Below the pieces are notes generated by a model, which was not told the DNA's origin, did not search any database, and worked only from the letters and a program-made list of their open reading frames with translations. 13,377 bases of DNA. Source: an uncultured Caulobacteraceae bacterium (GTDB lineage: Bacteria > Pseudomonadota > Alphaproteobacteria > Caulobacterales > Caulobacteraceae). Positions 13,301 to 13,377 of this stretch are shown piece by piece (position 1 is the stretch's first letter; every line of letters begins with the position of its first letter). The DNA lies in assembly GCA_946482375.1 (NCBI GenBank), contig CAMLRH010000037.1, positions 1 to 13,377 on the forward strand. The letters are read 5' to 3'. The translations under genes and the position numbers were made by a program.

Positions 13301-13377
13301 TCCCGGCGAAAGCCGGGACCCAGTTCTGTCCAGTCAGCACTTCGCTGGAAAGTCCTGGGCCCCGGCTTTCGCCGGGG
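13301..13377. repeat. Palindromic repeat with GAAA-capped hairpins, possible terminator of the dgo operon
   Basis: Arms at 13301-13323 and 13355-13377 are inverted repeats matching at 21 of 23 positions. Each arm is itself a hairpin. The left has CCCGGC-GAAA-GCCGGG (13302-13317), a 6-bp stem with a GNRA tetraloop, and the right has the reverse complement loop TTTC. A small CAGC-ACTTC-GCTG hairpin lies in the middle. The element begins 8 nt after the dgoA stop and reaches the window end, so it may continue. Such CCCGGCGAAAGCCGGG units are common intergenic repeats in alphaproteobacteria (from memory). A terminator or mRNA-stabilising role is plausible; there is no U tract. Confidence 0.7.

Overview
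The window is about two-thirds G+C or higher. It looks like a chromosomal segment of an alphaproteobacterium, most likely Caulobacterales (Caulobacter/Phenylobacterium type). The evidence is an HWE-family sensor kinase, a sugar dehydrogenase resembling Caulobacter XylB, an IlvD/EDD sugar-acid dehydratase of the xylonate/arabonate type, dense GTG/TTG starts, and two GC-rich palindromic repeats of a kind scattered through these genomes. The taxonomic call is inference from gene content; there is no rRNA or other marker.

Signalling half (1-5500). A hybrid histidine kinase truncated by the window edge (3-1094) is followed after 2 nt by a soluble REC-PAS-kinase-REC protein (1097-3154). Both probably belong to one phosphorelay operon. 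A palindromic repeat (3156-3279) separates them from a convergent minus-strand group: an XRE-type HTH regulator (3290-3679), a very acidic low-complexity protein of unknown function (3828-4424), and a PAS-containing HWE histidine kinase (4492-5496).

Sugar half (5576-13292). Two divergent gene groups flank a small hypothetical gene (8006-8233). The minus-strand pair is a divergent GH1-like glycosidase (6610-7893) and an aldose 1-epimerase (5576-6589). The plus-strand run is an SMP-30 lactonase (8377-9234), an IlvD/EDD dehydratase (9284-11014), an SDR sugar dehydrogenase (11014-11763), 2-keto-3-deoxygalactonate kinase dgoK (11764-12669) and 2-keto-3-deoxy-6-phosphogalactonate aldolase dgoA (12666-13292). 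The last four are joined by 1-nt overlap, 0-nt spacing and 4-nt overlap. Together they spell out an oxidative De Ley-Doudoroff route: galactoside -> galactose -> (anomer equilibration) -> galactonolactone -> galactonate -> 2-keto-3-deoxygalactonate -> its 6-phosphate -> pyruvate + glyceraldehyde-3-phosphate. The kinase and aldolase fix the second half of the pathway. The substrate of the earlier enzymes is inferred from context. No transporter or dedicated sugar regulator lies in the window. A second palindromic repeat (13301-13377) closes the operon and runs off the window.

Points that stand out: short AT-rich, rare-codon islands inside the otherwise GC-rich dehydratase and lactonase genes, sitting on conserved motifs; a glycosidase with non-standard catalytic motifs and a possible ATT start; a degenerate receiver with Glu at the phospho-Asp position; and the acidic orphan protein next to the HWE kinase. 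I found no RNA genes, CRISPR arrays, transposases or prophage genes.
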